Made by a program: the position numbers and the translations under genes
The notes under the pieces: generated by a model
The model's input: only the letters and a program-made list of their open reading frames with translations
Database searches by the model: none
What the model was told of the DNA's origin: nothing
Origin: Burkholderia sp. Bp8963
Lineage (GTDB): Bacteria > Pseudomonadota > Gammaproteobacteria > Burkholderiales > Burkholderiaceae
Reading direction: 5' to 3'
Length of the DNA: 64,000 nt
Assembly: GCF_003854275.1 (NCBI RefSeq)
Contig: NZ_QTQP01000030.1
Coordinates: 1 to 64,000, forward strand
Shown here: piece by piece, positions 17,391 through 25,487 of the stretch
Numbering within the stretch: position 1 is the first letter of the stretch
Layout of the letters: every line of letters begins with the position of its first letter

Positions 17391-17417
17391 AACGGCGGCG
17401 CGGTGCGCCGCCGTTTT
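17391..17417 (+). terminator. Strong GC-rich hairpin, AACGGCGGCGC-GGT-GCGCCGCCGTT
   Basis: A perfect 11-base stem with a 3-base loop followed by TTTT on the plus strand. The nearest genes end leftward (AroE-like gene, 70 bases to the right), and on the minus strand the stem is followed by C residues. Its use as a terminator for the leftward operon is therefore only partly supported. Confidence 0.5.
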
Positions 17418-17486
17418 GCATCGAAAGCGGTTCAGCGGGTGCGCGGCGTTCGGACAATGCGACGCGCGCGGCCCCCGGGCTCGCGC

Positions 17487-18329
17487 TTAGGCGGCGGCAT
17501 CCGTCAGGAACGCGACCATCCGGTCGCACACGCGCGCGAACATCTGCGTGCCGGTGACGGTTCGGCAGCCGCGTGCGCGCGCCGCCTCGATGAACGGCGT
17601 GAGCGGCGGCTTCGTGACGACGTCGCCGACGAAGGTGGTGGCCGGCACGCGCGACACGTCGACCGGCAACGGATCGTCCGCGCGCATGCCCATCGGCGAC
17701 GCGTTGACGAGCACATCGAACGATTCGGGCGCGACGTCCGCGGCGGCGACGCGCGCCGTCCCGCGCTGCAGCGTCGCGAGCCGCTCGACTAGCGCGCCGG
17801 CGCGCACCGCGTCGTTGTCGCGCACGTCGACGGACGCGGCGCCTGCCGTGACCAGCGCGTGGCCGATCGCCGAGCCCGCGCCGCCCGCGCCAATCAGCAG
17901 CGCGCGCTTGCCGCGCAGGTCGCAGCCTGCGTCGGCGAGCGCGGCGACGAAGCCGGTGCCGTCGAACATGCCGCCGTGCCAGCCGGCGTCGGCCGTGCGG
18001 CGCAGCGTATTCACCGCGCCGAGGAACGCGGCTTCGTCGGACAGGCTCGTGCAGAACGCGGCGGCGCTGAACTTGTGCGGCACGGTGATGATCACGCCGT
18101 CGACATTGCGCATCGGCGACACGCCCGCGAAGAACGCCGCGAGATCGTCGGGCGCGACGTGCGCGGGGACGACGAGCGCATCGAGCCCGGCCTCGCGCAG
18201 CGCGGCCGTCACGCCTTTCGGCGAGCGTACCTGCGCGATCGGATCGCCGACGATGAAATGGATGCGCGTCGCGCCGCTCAGGCCTTCGTCGAGCGAAACG
18301 GGAATGGTCACGGTCAGGGTGGAAGTCAT
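17487..18329 (-). CDS. Shikimate dehydrogenase-like protein (AroE family)
   Basis: A 280-residue AroE-type NAD(P)-dependent dehydrogenase. The catalytic region includes VDGVIITVPHKFSAAAFC (Lys of the Lys/Asp pair) and GGMFDGTGFVAAL (Asp). The cofactor fold is LLIGAGGAGSAIGHALVTAGA, and the C-terminal VGDVVTKPPLTPFIEAARARG and GTQMF are typical. The N-terminal substrate loop normally reads SxSP (two serines hold the shikimate carboxylate); here it is AQVRSP, with the first serine replaced, so the substrate may differ from shikimate. Its ATG overlaps the stop of the triple-fusion ABC gene by four bases, which argues for a catabolic rather than biosynthetic role. GGAG precedes the start. Confidence 0.85.
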   Translation of the reverse strand: MTSTLTVTIPVSLDEGLSGATRIHFIVGDPIAQVRSPKGVTAALREAGLDALVVPAHVAPDDLAAFFAGVSPMRNVDGVIITVPHKFSAAAFCTSLSDEAAFLGAVNTLRRTADAGWHGGMFDGTGFVAALADAGCDLRGKRALLIGAGGAGSAIGHALVTAGAASVDVRDNDAVRAGALVERLATLQRGTARVAAADVAPESFDVLVNASPMGMRADDPLPVDVSRVPATTFVGDVVTKPPLTPFIEAARARGCRTVTGTQMFARVCDRMVAFLTDAAA

Positions 18330-20890
18330 GCTGTTTTCATCTCCGGGGTAGAACCGGCATCGTCGTGCACGATGCCGAGCAGTCTTGCCTGCGTGGCCGC
18401 GTCCTGTTCGAGCGCGGCCGCGCTGCTTTCATGTGCGACGCGGCCGTTGACGAGCACGTACGCGCGGTCGGCGATCGGCAGCACCATGTCGGCCTGGTGC
18501 TCGACGATCACGACGCTCGCGCGCTCGCGCAGCTTCACGACGGCGTCGAGCACTTCCTGCACGACGGCGGGCGCGAGCCCTTCGAACGGCTCGTCGAGCA
18601 GGATCGCCTTCGCGGGCGCCATCAGCGCGCGCGCGATCGCGACCATCTGCCGTTCGCCGCCCGACAGATGTTCGGCGCGCGCGTCCTTGCGCGTCGCGAG
18701 GCGCGGGAACAGCACGAACATCTCGTCGACGCTCGCGCCGCCCTTGCGCGCGGCGAGCCGCAGGTTTTCGGCGACGGTGAGGTTCGGGAACAGCCGGCGC
18801 CCTTCGGGCGCCATCGCGAGGCCGAGGCGGTTGATCTCGTGCGCGGGGCGGCCGGTGATGTCGTGGCCGTCGAACGTGATGCGGCCGGCCGTGATGTCGG
18901 TGACGCCGGTTGCGGCGCGCAGTGTCGTCGTCTTGCCGACGCCGTTGCGGCCGAGGATCGCGATCACTTCGCCTTCGTACAGCGTGATGTCGATGCCGTC
19001 GAGGATCGTGTTGCCGGTGTAGCCGGCCTTCACGCGTTCGAGCAGCAGCAGCGGGCGGCGCGCTGCCGCTGCCGAGCCGTCGCGTTCGCGATGTTCGTCG
19101 TCGCGCCCGGCCAGCCGCGCGTCGACCGGCCGTTCGCCGTTCGCATGGCCGAGGTACGCTTCGATCACTTCCGGGTGGCGCGCGACTTCGGCCGGCGAGC
19201 CGTCTGCGATCAACCGGCCGCGATGCAGCACGCTGACGCGATCGGAGATCGTCAGCACGCGGTCGATGTCGTGCTCGATCAGCAGTACCGCATGATGGTT
19301 CGCGAGTTCGCGGATGATCGCGGCCACGCGCGCGCGATCGGCTTCGGCGAGACCGGCGAGCGGCTCGTCGAGCAGCAGCAGGCGCGCGCGCGTCGCGAGC
19401 GACAGCGCGATTTCGAGCAGGCGCTGTTCGCCATGCGAGAGGCTTTCGCATGCGTGCGCCGCGCGCTCGACGAGCCCGACCGCCGCGAGCAGCGACCAAG
19501 TCTGCGCATTCTGTTCGTCGAGCGCGTGCGCATCGCGCCAGAGGCCGAGGCGATCGTGCTGCGAGGCCTGCACCGCGACGCGCACGTTCTCGAACACGGA
19601 CAGGTTGCGGAACACGCTGAGAATCTGGAACGAGCGGCTCATGCCGAGCCGCACGCGGCGGAACATCGCGAGCTTCGTCACGTCCCGGCCGTCGAACGTG
19701 ATCGTGCCGGCCGTCGGCGACAGCACGCCCGTCAGCATATTGAAGAACGTGGTCTTGCCCGCGCCGTTCGGGCCGATGAAGCTGTGCAGCCGGTACGGAT
19801 AAACGTCGAGGTCGATCTGGTCGGCCGTCACGAGCGAGCCGAAGCGCTTCGACAGAACGCGCACGCTCAGCACCGGCGTGTCGGGATCCGAGTCGATGCG
19901 GCTCGCGCGATATGGCGCGATGACGTCGGGGCGCGCGGGAATCGTGTCGCGCACGAGCGTCCAGCGCGGGCGCCGCAGCATGCGCTGCACGATGCCGTGA
20001 ATGCCTTCGGGCGAGAAGAACGCGAACGCGATGATGATCGGCGCGAAGATCAGCCACCAGTGTTCGGTCAGGCTGCTCAGCTTGTCCTCGAGCAGGATGA
20101 ACGCGATCGCGCCCCACAGCGGCCCCAGGAACTGGTGGACGCCGCCGAGCACCGTCATCAGCAGGCTGTCGCCCGCGTGTTCCCAGCTCAGGTTGTTCGC
20201 ATACGCGCCCTGTAGCATCAGGCACAGCAGGCCGCCCGCGTAGCCGATCACGGCCGCCGAGATCACGAACGCGCGCAGCTTGAGCCGGTAGGTGTCGTAG
20301 CCGAGGCTCGCCGCGCGCTGCTCGTTGTCGCGCAGCGCCTGCAGCGCGCGCCCGAACGGCGCGTGCACGATGCGCCACAGCACCCATGCGACGGCGATCA
20401 CCGTCACGCACGCGAACACGTGGAAGCCGACGGTCGTGGGGAAGGTCGGGCGCGGCACGTTCTGCAGGCCGTTTTCGCCGCCGGTCAAGTCGGTCCACTT
20501 GAACGCGATCTCGAACGCGATCTGCGAGCACGCGAGCGTGAGCAGCGAGAAATACAGCCCGCGCCGGCGTAACACGATCGCGCCGATCAGCGCTGCCAGC
20601 ACGGTCGTCACGATCACGCTGGCCGCGAGCGCGAGCATTTCATTGCCGAGCACGCGCAGCAGCGACACCGCGACGAGGTAGGTGGTCGTGCCGAAGAACA
20701 CCGATGCGCCGAACGGCACGAGCCCCGTATACGCGACGAGCAGGTTCACGCCCATCCCGTACAGCGTGTAGATTGCGATCTGCGTCGCGCGTTCGAGCGG
20801 CGTGCCGGTCGCGGTGAGCGCGAGCGACACGACGATCAGCGAGGTGGTGAGCACCACGACCGGGTGCCGGGTCAGTTGGCCGAGTTTCAT
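18326..20890 (-). CDS. Triple-fusion ABC transporter: LivM permease + LivG ATPase + LivF ATPase
   Basis: A single 854-residue polypeptide joining three normally separate subunits of a branched-chain-amino-acid-type (HAAT) importer. About residues 1-310 are a LivM-like permease (LVAYTGLVPFGASVFFG, LLMTVLGGVHQFLGPLWGA). About 345-590 are a LivG-like ATPase (Walker A GPNGAGKTT, signature LSHGEQRLLEIA, Walker B LLLLDEPLAGL). About 620-840 are a LivF-like ATPase (GRNGVGKTT, LSGGERQMVAIA, AILLDEPFEGL). Linkers are charged and alanine/arginine-rich. LivM-LivG fusions are common; a full LivMGF fusion is less usual. It starts four bases inside the livH-type stop and overlaps the AroE-like gene. HAAT importers also carry aromatic and hydroaromatic acids. 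Confidence 0.92.
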   Translation of the reverse strand: MKLGQLTRHPVVVLTTSLIVVSLALTATGTPLERATQIAIYTLYGMGVNLLVAYTGLVPFGASVFFGTTTYLVAVSLLRVLGNEMLALAASVIVTTVLAALIGAIVLRRRGLYFSLLTLACSQIAFEIAFKWTDLTGGENGLQNVPRPTFPTTVGFHVFACVTVIAVAWVLWRIVHAPFGRALQALRDNEQRAASLGYDTYRLKLRAFVISAAVIGYAGGLLCLMLQGAYANNLSWEHAGDSLLMTVLGGVHQFLGPLWGAIAFILLEDKLSSLTEHWWLIFAPIIIAFAFFSPEGIHGIVQRMLRRPRWTLVRDTIPARPDVIAPYRASRIDSDPDTPVLSVRVLSKRFGSLVTADQIDLDVYPYRLHSFIGPNGAGKTTFFNMLTGVLSPTAGTITFDGRDVTKLAMFRRVRLGMSRSFQILSVFRNLSVFENVRVAVQASQHDRLGLWRDAHALDEQNAQTWSLLAAVGLVERAAHACESLSHGEQRLLEIALSLATRARLLLLDEPLAGLAEADRARVAAIIRELANHHAVLLIEHDIDRVLTISDRVSVLHRGRLIADGSPAEVARHPEVIEAYLGHANGERPVDARLAGRDDEHRERDGSAAAARRPLLLLERVKAGYTGNTILDGIDITLYEGEVIAILGRNGVGKTTTLRAATGVTDITAGRITFDGHDITGRPAHEINRLGLAMAPEGRRLFPNLTVAENLRLAARKGGASVDEMFVLFPRLATRKDARAEHLSGGERQMVAIARALMAPAKAILLDEPFEGLAPAVVQEVLDAVVKLRERASVVIVEHQADMVLPIADRAYVLVNGRVAHESSAAALEQDAATQARLLGIVHDDAGSTPEMKTA

Positions 20891-21756
20891 TCGAAGCGCT
20901 CCCAGCGTTCACCAAACAGCCCGCGAGGGCGCACGAGAAGGACGACGGCCATCAGCACGTACATCGCGACCGACGAGCCTTCGGGAAAGAACTGCACGGC
21001 CAGCGCGGTCACGATGCCGACCAGCAGGCCTGCGACCACGGCGCCCGCGAACGAGCCGAGGCCGCCGATCGTCACGATCACGAACGCGGGCATCACCGCG
21101 GCGGTCGCCATGCCGGGCGTGACCGTGAGCAGCGGCGCGGCCAGCACGCCGGCGGCGCCTGCGAGCAGCGCGCCGAGCGCGAACGCGCCGGTCAGCACGC
21201 GCGGCAGGTTGATGCCGAGCAGGCCGACCATTTCCGGATCGCGGCTGCCCGCGCGCAGGATCCGCCCGTACGGCGTGTAGTTCATGAACCACCACAGCGC
21301 GACGAGGATCGCGACCGTCGCGACCAGCACGAACAGCCGGTACTTCGTGATCAGCAGTGGCCCGTAGACGAGAAAGCCGGTGAGTGCGTCGGGCGGGCTG
21401 AACGGAAGGCCGCCGGCACCCCACACGAGACGCGTCAGCGCGGTGATCAGCAGCGACAGCGCGAACGTGACGATCAGGCTGAGCAGCGGCTCCTTGCCGT
21501 ATAGCCGCCGGATGAAGACCACCTCGATCAGCACGCCGACCGCAGCGACGAGCAGCGGCGCCAGCACGACAGCCGCCCACCCGAACTGCGTCGACAGCGC
21601 GATCGCGAAATACGCGCCGAGCGCGAACAGCGCGCCATGCGCGAAATTGACGATGCCGAGCAGCCCGCAGATGATCGACAGTCCGATCGCGAGCAGCACG
21701 TAGAGGAATCCCAGCACCAGTCCGTTGGCGACCTGGGACAACACCATTTCTGCCAT
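20887..21756 (-). CDS. HAAT-family ABC permease (LivH-like)
   Basis: A 289-residue LivH-type inner-membrane permease. MAEMVLSQVANGLVLGFLYV begins the first helix, followed by GLLGIVNFAHGALFALGAYF, the central EVVFIRRLYGKEPLLSLIVTF and the ABC contact loop RILRAGSRDPEMVGLLGIN. It pairs with the LivM part of the downstream fusion to form the translocation pore. ATG 21756 is chosen because it starts the conserved N-terminus and has GGAGTAAGG upstream; an earlier in-frame start would add 36 arginine-rich residues not seen in the family. Its stop overlaps the fusion start by four bases. Confidence 0.9.
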   Translation of the reverse strand: MAEMVLSQVANGLVLGFLYVLLAIGLSIICGLLGIVNFAHGALFALGAYFAIALSTQFGWAAVVLAPLLVAAVGVLIEVVFIRRLYGKEPLLSLIVTFALSLLITALTRLVWGAGGLPFSPPDALTGFLVYGPLLITKYRLFVLVATVAILVALWWFMNYTPYGRILRAGSRDPEMVGLLGINLPRVLTGAFALGALLAGAAGVLAAPLLTVTPGMATAAVMPAFVIVTIGGLGSFAGAVVAGLLVGIVTALAVQFFPEGSSVAMYVLMAVVLLVRPRGLFGERWERFE

Positions 21757-21891
21757 GCCCTTACTCCAGTGTGCGGCCCGCCGGGCCCGCGCCGCACCCC
21801 GTCGGAACGGGGCGGGCAGCGAGCCGCGGCGTGCGCGGGATACGCGTGGGGCTTGCCGGCGCATGTGCCGGCGGTGCGGCGGCGCGCGGCG

Positions 21892-23190
21892 TCAGCGCGC
21901 GGCCATCGTGCAGCCGATCTCCTGGCGCGTGCCGTACAGGCGGTCGAGCTCGGCCGGGTTCTGCGGCACGACGGAGATCTGGTCGAGCCAGTCCCATTTG
22001 TCGGTGATCCCGTCCTTCACCTTGAACACGGTCCAGCGCCGCAGCAGCTGGTGATCCCACGGCCGGAAGTGTGCGGGGCCGCTGCCGTCGGCGAACTGCA
22101 CGGTCTCCAGGCTCTGCACGATGTCCACGCCGGACGTGCTTTTCGCCTGGTTGATCGCCTGCAGCAGTGCGCGGGTCGTGAACCAGCCGATCCAGGCCTT
22201 GTCGGCGGGCGGCTTGCCGTACTTCGCGGCGTAGCGCTTGACGAATGCGACTTCGTCCGGCGAATGGCCGGGCGAGCTGAAGTGCCACGGCTTGCCGTAG
22301 TAGCCGGTCGCCGCATCGACGCTGATCGACCACAGATCCGAATCGCCGATGATCGGGCACGCGACCGGAATCCGGCCTTTCATGCCCATTTCCGCGTACT
22401 GCTTCAGGAACGTCGACAGGTCGCCGCCCGGCAGCCCGAGCAGCACGACGTCGGGCTTCGACTGGCGGATCTTCAGGATGAACGAGCTGAAATCGGTCGT
22501 GTTCAGCGGCGTGACGTCGGCGCCGCTGATCGTGCCGCCGGCCTGTTTCAGCAAGTCGGACATCGAACGCTGGATGTCCTGCCCGTACGCATAGTTCGCG
22601 ACGAGGAAATGCCACTTCTTGCCGATCGCGAACAGCGACGGCGCGAGCGCGCGGCAGGTGACGGGCGTCGGGCTCAGCACGCGGAACGTATACGGGTTGC
22701 AGCTGCTGCCGGTCAGCTCGCGCGCGGCGGCGTTCGGCGCGATATAGGGGGTCTTGGTGCGCCACGCGACCGACGACATCGCGAGCGACGTGCCGCTGTT
22801 CGTGCCGCCGATCACCGCGATCGCCTTGTCCTGCTCGACGAGCTTCTGCATGTTCTGCTGCGCCGACTGCGGATTGGGTTCGTCGTACCACACGAGGTCG
22901 ACGCGGCGGCCGCGCGCCTGGTTGCCCGCGTCGTCGAGCGCGAGCTTCACGCCGTTCGCGATCACCTCGCCCTGTTCGGTCCACACGCCCTGCTTGGCCA
23001 TCAGCAGGCCGAGCTTCAGCGGCTGTTCGCCCTGTGCGCGCACGATCGCGGGCGCGGCCAGCGCCGCCGCGCCGCCTGCGAGCGCCTTGCCCGCGGTCAC
23101 GAGCCACGCGCGGCGCGACAGCGCCGGGCTGTCGGGCGCGTCTGCCCGATGGCTGGAAAGGGTGTCGTCCTGCTGGTGCTGGTCCGTCAT
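21892..23190 (-). CDS. HAAT-family ABC substrate-binding protein, Tat-exported
   Basis: A 432-residue periplasmic binding protein of the LivJ/AmiC/UrtA type (type I two-lobe fold). The N-terminus has a twin-arginine signal (LSRRAWLVTAGKALAGGAAA, cleavage near VRA-QG at about residue 53), so it is probably exported folded. The core includes LKLGLLMAKQGVWTEQGEVIANG, AVIGGTNSGTSLAMSSVA, ANYAYGQDIQRSMSDLLKQAGG and PDVVLLGLPGGDLSTFLKQYAE. It should deliver the ligand to LivH/LivMGF encoded next. AGGAG lies nine bases before the start. The promoter region shared with the Gfo/Idh gene holds an operator at 23277. Ligand unknown. Confidence 0.9.
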   Translation of the reverse strand: MTDQHQQDDTLSSHRADAPDSPALSRRAWLVTAGKALAGGAAALAAPAIVRAQGEQPLKLGLLMAKQGVWTEQGEVIANGVKLALDDAGNQARGRRVDLVWYDEPNPQSAQQNMQKLVEQDKAIAVIGGTNSGTSLAMSSVAWRTKTPYIAPNAAARELTGSSCNPYTFRVLSPTPVTCRALAPSLFAIGKKWHFLVANYAYGQDIQRSMSDLLKQAGGTISGADVTPLNTTDFSSFILKIRQSKPDVVLLGLPGGDLSTFLKQYAEMGMKGRIPVACPIIGDSDLWSISVDAATGYYGKPWHFSSPGHSPDEVAFVKRYAAKYGKPPADKAWIGWFTTRALLQAINQAKSTSGVDIVQSLETVQFADGSGPAHFRPWDHQLLRRWTVFKVKDGITDKWDWLDQISVVPQNPAELDRLYGTRQEIGCTMAAR

Positions 23191-23276
23191 CTGTCTGCGC
23201 TCCTGTTCCCGGTGAGTGGTCGATTCCGTGCCATCGCGACGCGTGGCGAAATTTTTTGATGAACTCTAGTTCAAAC

Positions 23277-23291
23277 TGGAATAGTATTCAA
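23277..23291. promoter_or_regulatory. IclR-type operator TGGAATAGTATTCAA (site B)
   Basis: 13 of 14 informative positions match TGGAATANTATTCCA. It lies in the 187-base divergent gap between the binding-protein gene (start 23190, minus) and the Gfo/Idh/MocA gene (start 23378, plus), so it could control both. A short GAACT-CT-AGTTC palindrome adjoins it at 23261-23272. Confidence 0.68.
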
Positions 23292-23377
23292 CAATCAAAG
23301 AAGATTTCAAGAAATCGGGGTATTCACCCGGTTGGTCGCGGATACGCGTCGTACAACCCGAACAAGGAGATGAAGCG

Positions 23378-24424
23378 ATGGCAAGGAGACGGCTGGCGGT
23401 GATCGGTGCAGGCGCGATCGGGCGAATGCACGTGGAGCGCGCGCGTGTGCATCCGCACGTGGAAGTGGTGGCGATCGCGGACCCGTCACCGGCGGCGGAG
23501 CAGTTCGCGCGCGCCGAAGGGCTGCGCTGGCTCGCCGACTACGCGGCGATGCTCGATGACGTACGTCCGGACGGCGCGATCGTCGCGACGCCGAACGCGA
23601 CGCATGTGGCGGTCGGTCTCGCGTGCATCGAGCGCGGCGTGCCCGCGCTGATCGAGAAGCCCGTGTCGGACAGCGTCGAGGAGGCGGCCGGCATGAGCCG
23701 CGCCGCGCGTGAAGCCGGCGTGCCGCTGCTGGTCGGGCACCATCGCCGCCACAATCCGATCCTGCGGCGTGCGCGGGAGATCGTGCGCGCCGGACGGCTC
23801 GGCCGGCCGGTCGCGGCCAATGCGCTCGCGACGTTCTACAAGCCCGACGCGTATTTCGACGTCGAGTGGCGCCGGCAGGCGGGCGGCGGCCCCGTGCTGA
23901 TCAACCTCATTCACGACATCGACATCATGCGTTTCCTGCTCGGCGAGATCGTCGAGGTCCACGCGCAGACGTCGAACGGCGTGCGCGGTTTCGACGTCGA
24001 GGACACGGCCGCGGTGCTGCTGCGTTTCGACAGCGGCGCGCTCGGCACGCTGGCGGTGTCGGACTGCGCGGTGTCGCCGTGGAACTGGGATCTCGCAGCG
24101 GGCGAGGCCGCGCACTATCCGCGCCAGCAGGTGAACACGCATTTCCTGATCGGCACCGATGCGTCGCTCACGCTGCCGCAGCTCGATCTGTGGGAGTACC
24201 GCGGCGGGAAGGGCTGGCACGAGCCGCTGACGGTCGAGCGCTGCACGCCGCACGGCGCGGACCCTTACCACGAGCAGTTGCGCCACTTCGCGGCGGTGAT
24301 CGCCGGCGACGAATCGCCGCTGTGTTCGGCGGACGACGCCGCGCGCACGCTCGCGGCGACGCTCGCCGTGCATCGCGCGGTGGCAGCGCGCACCGCAGTG
24401 GCGCCCGCCGCCGTCGCCGCCTAG
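23378..24424 (+). CDS. Gfo/Idh/MocA family oxidoreductase
   Basis: A 348-residue NAD(P)-dependent oxidoreductase. The N-terminal Rossmann fold begins VIGAGAIGRMHVERARVHPHVEVVAIAD. The EKP motif (ALIEKPVSDSVEEA) supplies the conserved catalytic lysine, and VGHHRRHNP and GGGPVLINLIHDIDIMRFLLG carry the conserved histidines of the substrate domain. Members oxidise sugars, inositols and other cyclic polyols. AAGGAG lies eight bases before the ATG. It is transcribed divergently from the ABC importer from a region with an IclR-type operator and converges on the SDR gene with a four-base gap. This points to dehydrogenation of a hydroxylated ring or sugar-like intermediate. Confidence 0.9.
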   Translation: MARRRLAVIGAGAIGRMHVERARVHPHVEVVAIADPSPAAEQFARAEGLRWLADYAAMLDDVRPDGAIVATPNATHVAVGLACIERGVPALIEKPVSDSVEEAAGMSRAAREAGVPLLVGHHRRHNPILRRAREIVRAGRLGRPVAANALATFYKPDAYFDVEWRRQAGGGPVLINLIHDIDIMRFLLGEIVEVHAQTSNGVRGFDVEDTAAVLLRFDSGALGTLAVSDCAVSPWNWDLAAGEAAHYPRQQVNTHFLIGTDASLTLPQLDLWEYRGGKGWHEPLTVERCTPHGADPYHEQLRHFAAVIAGDESPLCSADDAARTLAATLAVHRAVAARTAVAPAAVAA

Positions 24425-24428
24425 TCGT

Positions 24429-25349
24429 CTAGCGGCCGGTTGCGGCGAGTGCCGGCAGGTGATGGCGGTAGAACGCGATGGTCTGCCGCAGCCCGTCGTC
24501 GAGCGCGGTGCGCGGCAGGCCGGGCAGCAGGCGCGCGAGCGCGGGATCGTCGGGGAAGGCCGTCGCGATCGGCAGCGGCGGCCCGTCGGCGTCGATGCGC
24601 GCTTCCGGCGCGAGAGCCGCGATCCGCTCGATCAGCGTGGCCACCGGCGTGATCTCGCCCGCCAGCGTGAACGCGTGCGCGCCGTCGACGTCGCGCAGCA
24701 GCGCGGCTTCGTACGCGGCGGCGACATCGTCCGCGTATATGAGACCCGTCGCGCCGCTGAACGGGATCGTGTAGCGCTCGCCGCGCGCGGCCGCGCGGCA
24801 TGCGAGGCTCGGCCCGGCGCTCGATCCCGTCTCGCGTCCGGCGCCGTAGACCACCAGCGGACGGAAACCGACGCTCGCGATCCCGTGATCGTGCCAATAC
24901 GCGCGCGCCGAGCCCTCGCACGCGAGCTTGAACGCGCCGTAGTGCGTCTGCGGCAACGGCACGGCGCCGTCGTCCGGGCCGAATACGCCGGCACTGCTCG
25001 CATAGAGCACGCGCCGCAGCCCGGCCGCGCGCGCGGCCTCGAACACGTTCAGCGTGCCGATCAGGTTGACCTGCGCGCCGCGCACCGGATCGGCCGCGCA
25101 GCCGGGCGTGAGGATGCCCGCGAGATGGATTATCGCGTCGCAGCCGTCGAGCGCGCGTGCGGTGGCCGCGGCATCGGCGACGTCGCCTGTGCGCCATTGC
25201 ACCGCCGCGGCGCGTGCGGGCGCGAGCGCGTCGACCAGGCCCGGGTTCGCACTCAGGTCGAAACTCACGCATTCGATGCCGCGCGCCAGCAGCCTCCTGA
25301 TGATCCACGCGCCGAGAAAACCGCTACCACCCGTTACCAGTACCCGCAT
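24429..25349 (-). CDS. NAD-dependent epimerase/dehydratase (extended SDR)
   Basis: A 306-residue extended short-chain dehydrogenase. The cofactor motif VLVTGGSGFLGAWIIRRLL opens the protein. IIHLAGILTPG and YASSAGVFGP provide the catalytic Ser region. The YxxxK pair lies in THYGAFKLACEGSARAYW. A C-terminal substrate domain follows with FSGATGLIYADDVAAAYEAAL. Such enzymes act on nucleotide sugars or on small cyclic alcohols and ketones; here there are no sugar-nucleotide genes nearby, so a catabolic role is likelier. GGGAGG precedes the start. It is divergent from flavoprotein 2, sharing the promoter region with operator site C. Confidence 0.85.
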   Translation of the reverse strand: MRVLVTGGSGFLGAWIIRRLLARGIECVSFDLSANPGLVDALAPARAAAVQWRTGDVADAAATARALDGCDAIIHLAGILTPGCAADPVRGAQVNLIGTLNVFEAARAAGLRRVLYASSAGVFGPDDGAVPLPQTHYGAFKLACEGSARAYWHDHGIASVGFRPLVVYGAGRETGSSAGPSLACRAAARGERYTIPFSGATGLIYADDVAAAYEAALLRDVDGAHAFTLAGEITPVATLIERIAALAPEARIDADGPPLPIATAFPDDPALARLLPGLPRTALDDGLRQTIAFYRHHLPALAATGR

Positions 25350-25396
25350 TGTCGTGCCTCCCTGTCGTCACAAAGTCTTTGCGAAACTCGAATTAG

Positions 25397-25411
25397 TGGA
25401 ATAGTATTCCA
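25397..25411. promoter_or_regulatory. IclR-type operator TGGAATAGTATTCCA (site C)
   Basis: A perfect palindrome, extended by flanking G and C to GTGGAATA-G-TATTCCAC. It lies in the 138-base divergent gap between the SDR and flavoprotein-2 genes. A second degenerate copy, CGAAAGAACATTCCA, follows at 25415-25429 (10 of 14), with centres 18 bases apart. Confidence 0.75.
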
Positions 25412-25487
25412 CATCGAAAGAACATTCCACAAACGTCGCGGCGACATCGCATCCGGCGTTGGAGACATTGAACGGGCGATACCGAAC

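Larger units (their letters stand above)
17117..17486. other. Intergenic region with operators, a hairpin and a coding-like remnant
   Basis: 370 bases. 17189-17231 holds two IclR-type palindromes upstream of the flavoprotein gene. On the minus strand 17386-17285 reads as a gene-like peptide (HHHEYSPTNWLTGFFGAHP then GDIDGLDTIYRA) without a start or continuation, a probable gene remnant that I cannot assign. A GC-rich hairpin lies at 17391-17417, downstream of the AroE-like gene. Confidence 0.5.

Noticed and set aside
18365-20215. 616-codon plus-strand frame opposite the ABC fusion
   Set aside because: Low-complexity Arg/Ala/Asp composition, antisense to a protein with three recognisable domains.
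24459-25487. In-frame 5' extension of flavoprotein 2 across the SDR gene
   Set aside because: The extra 343 residues are arginine-rich antisense of the SDR gene; the conserved flavoprotein N-terminus begins at the ATG at 25488.
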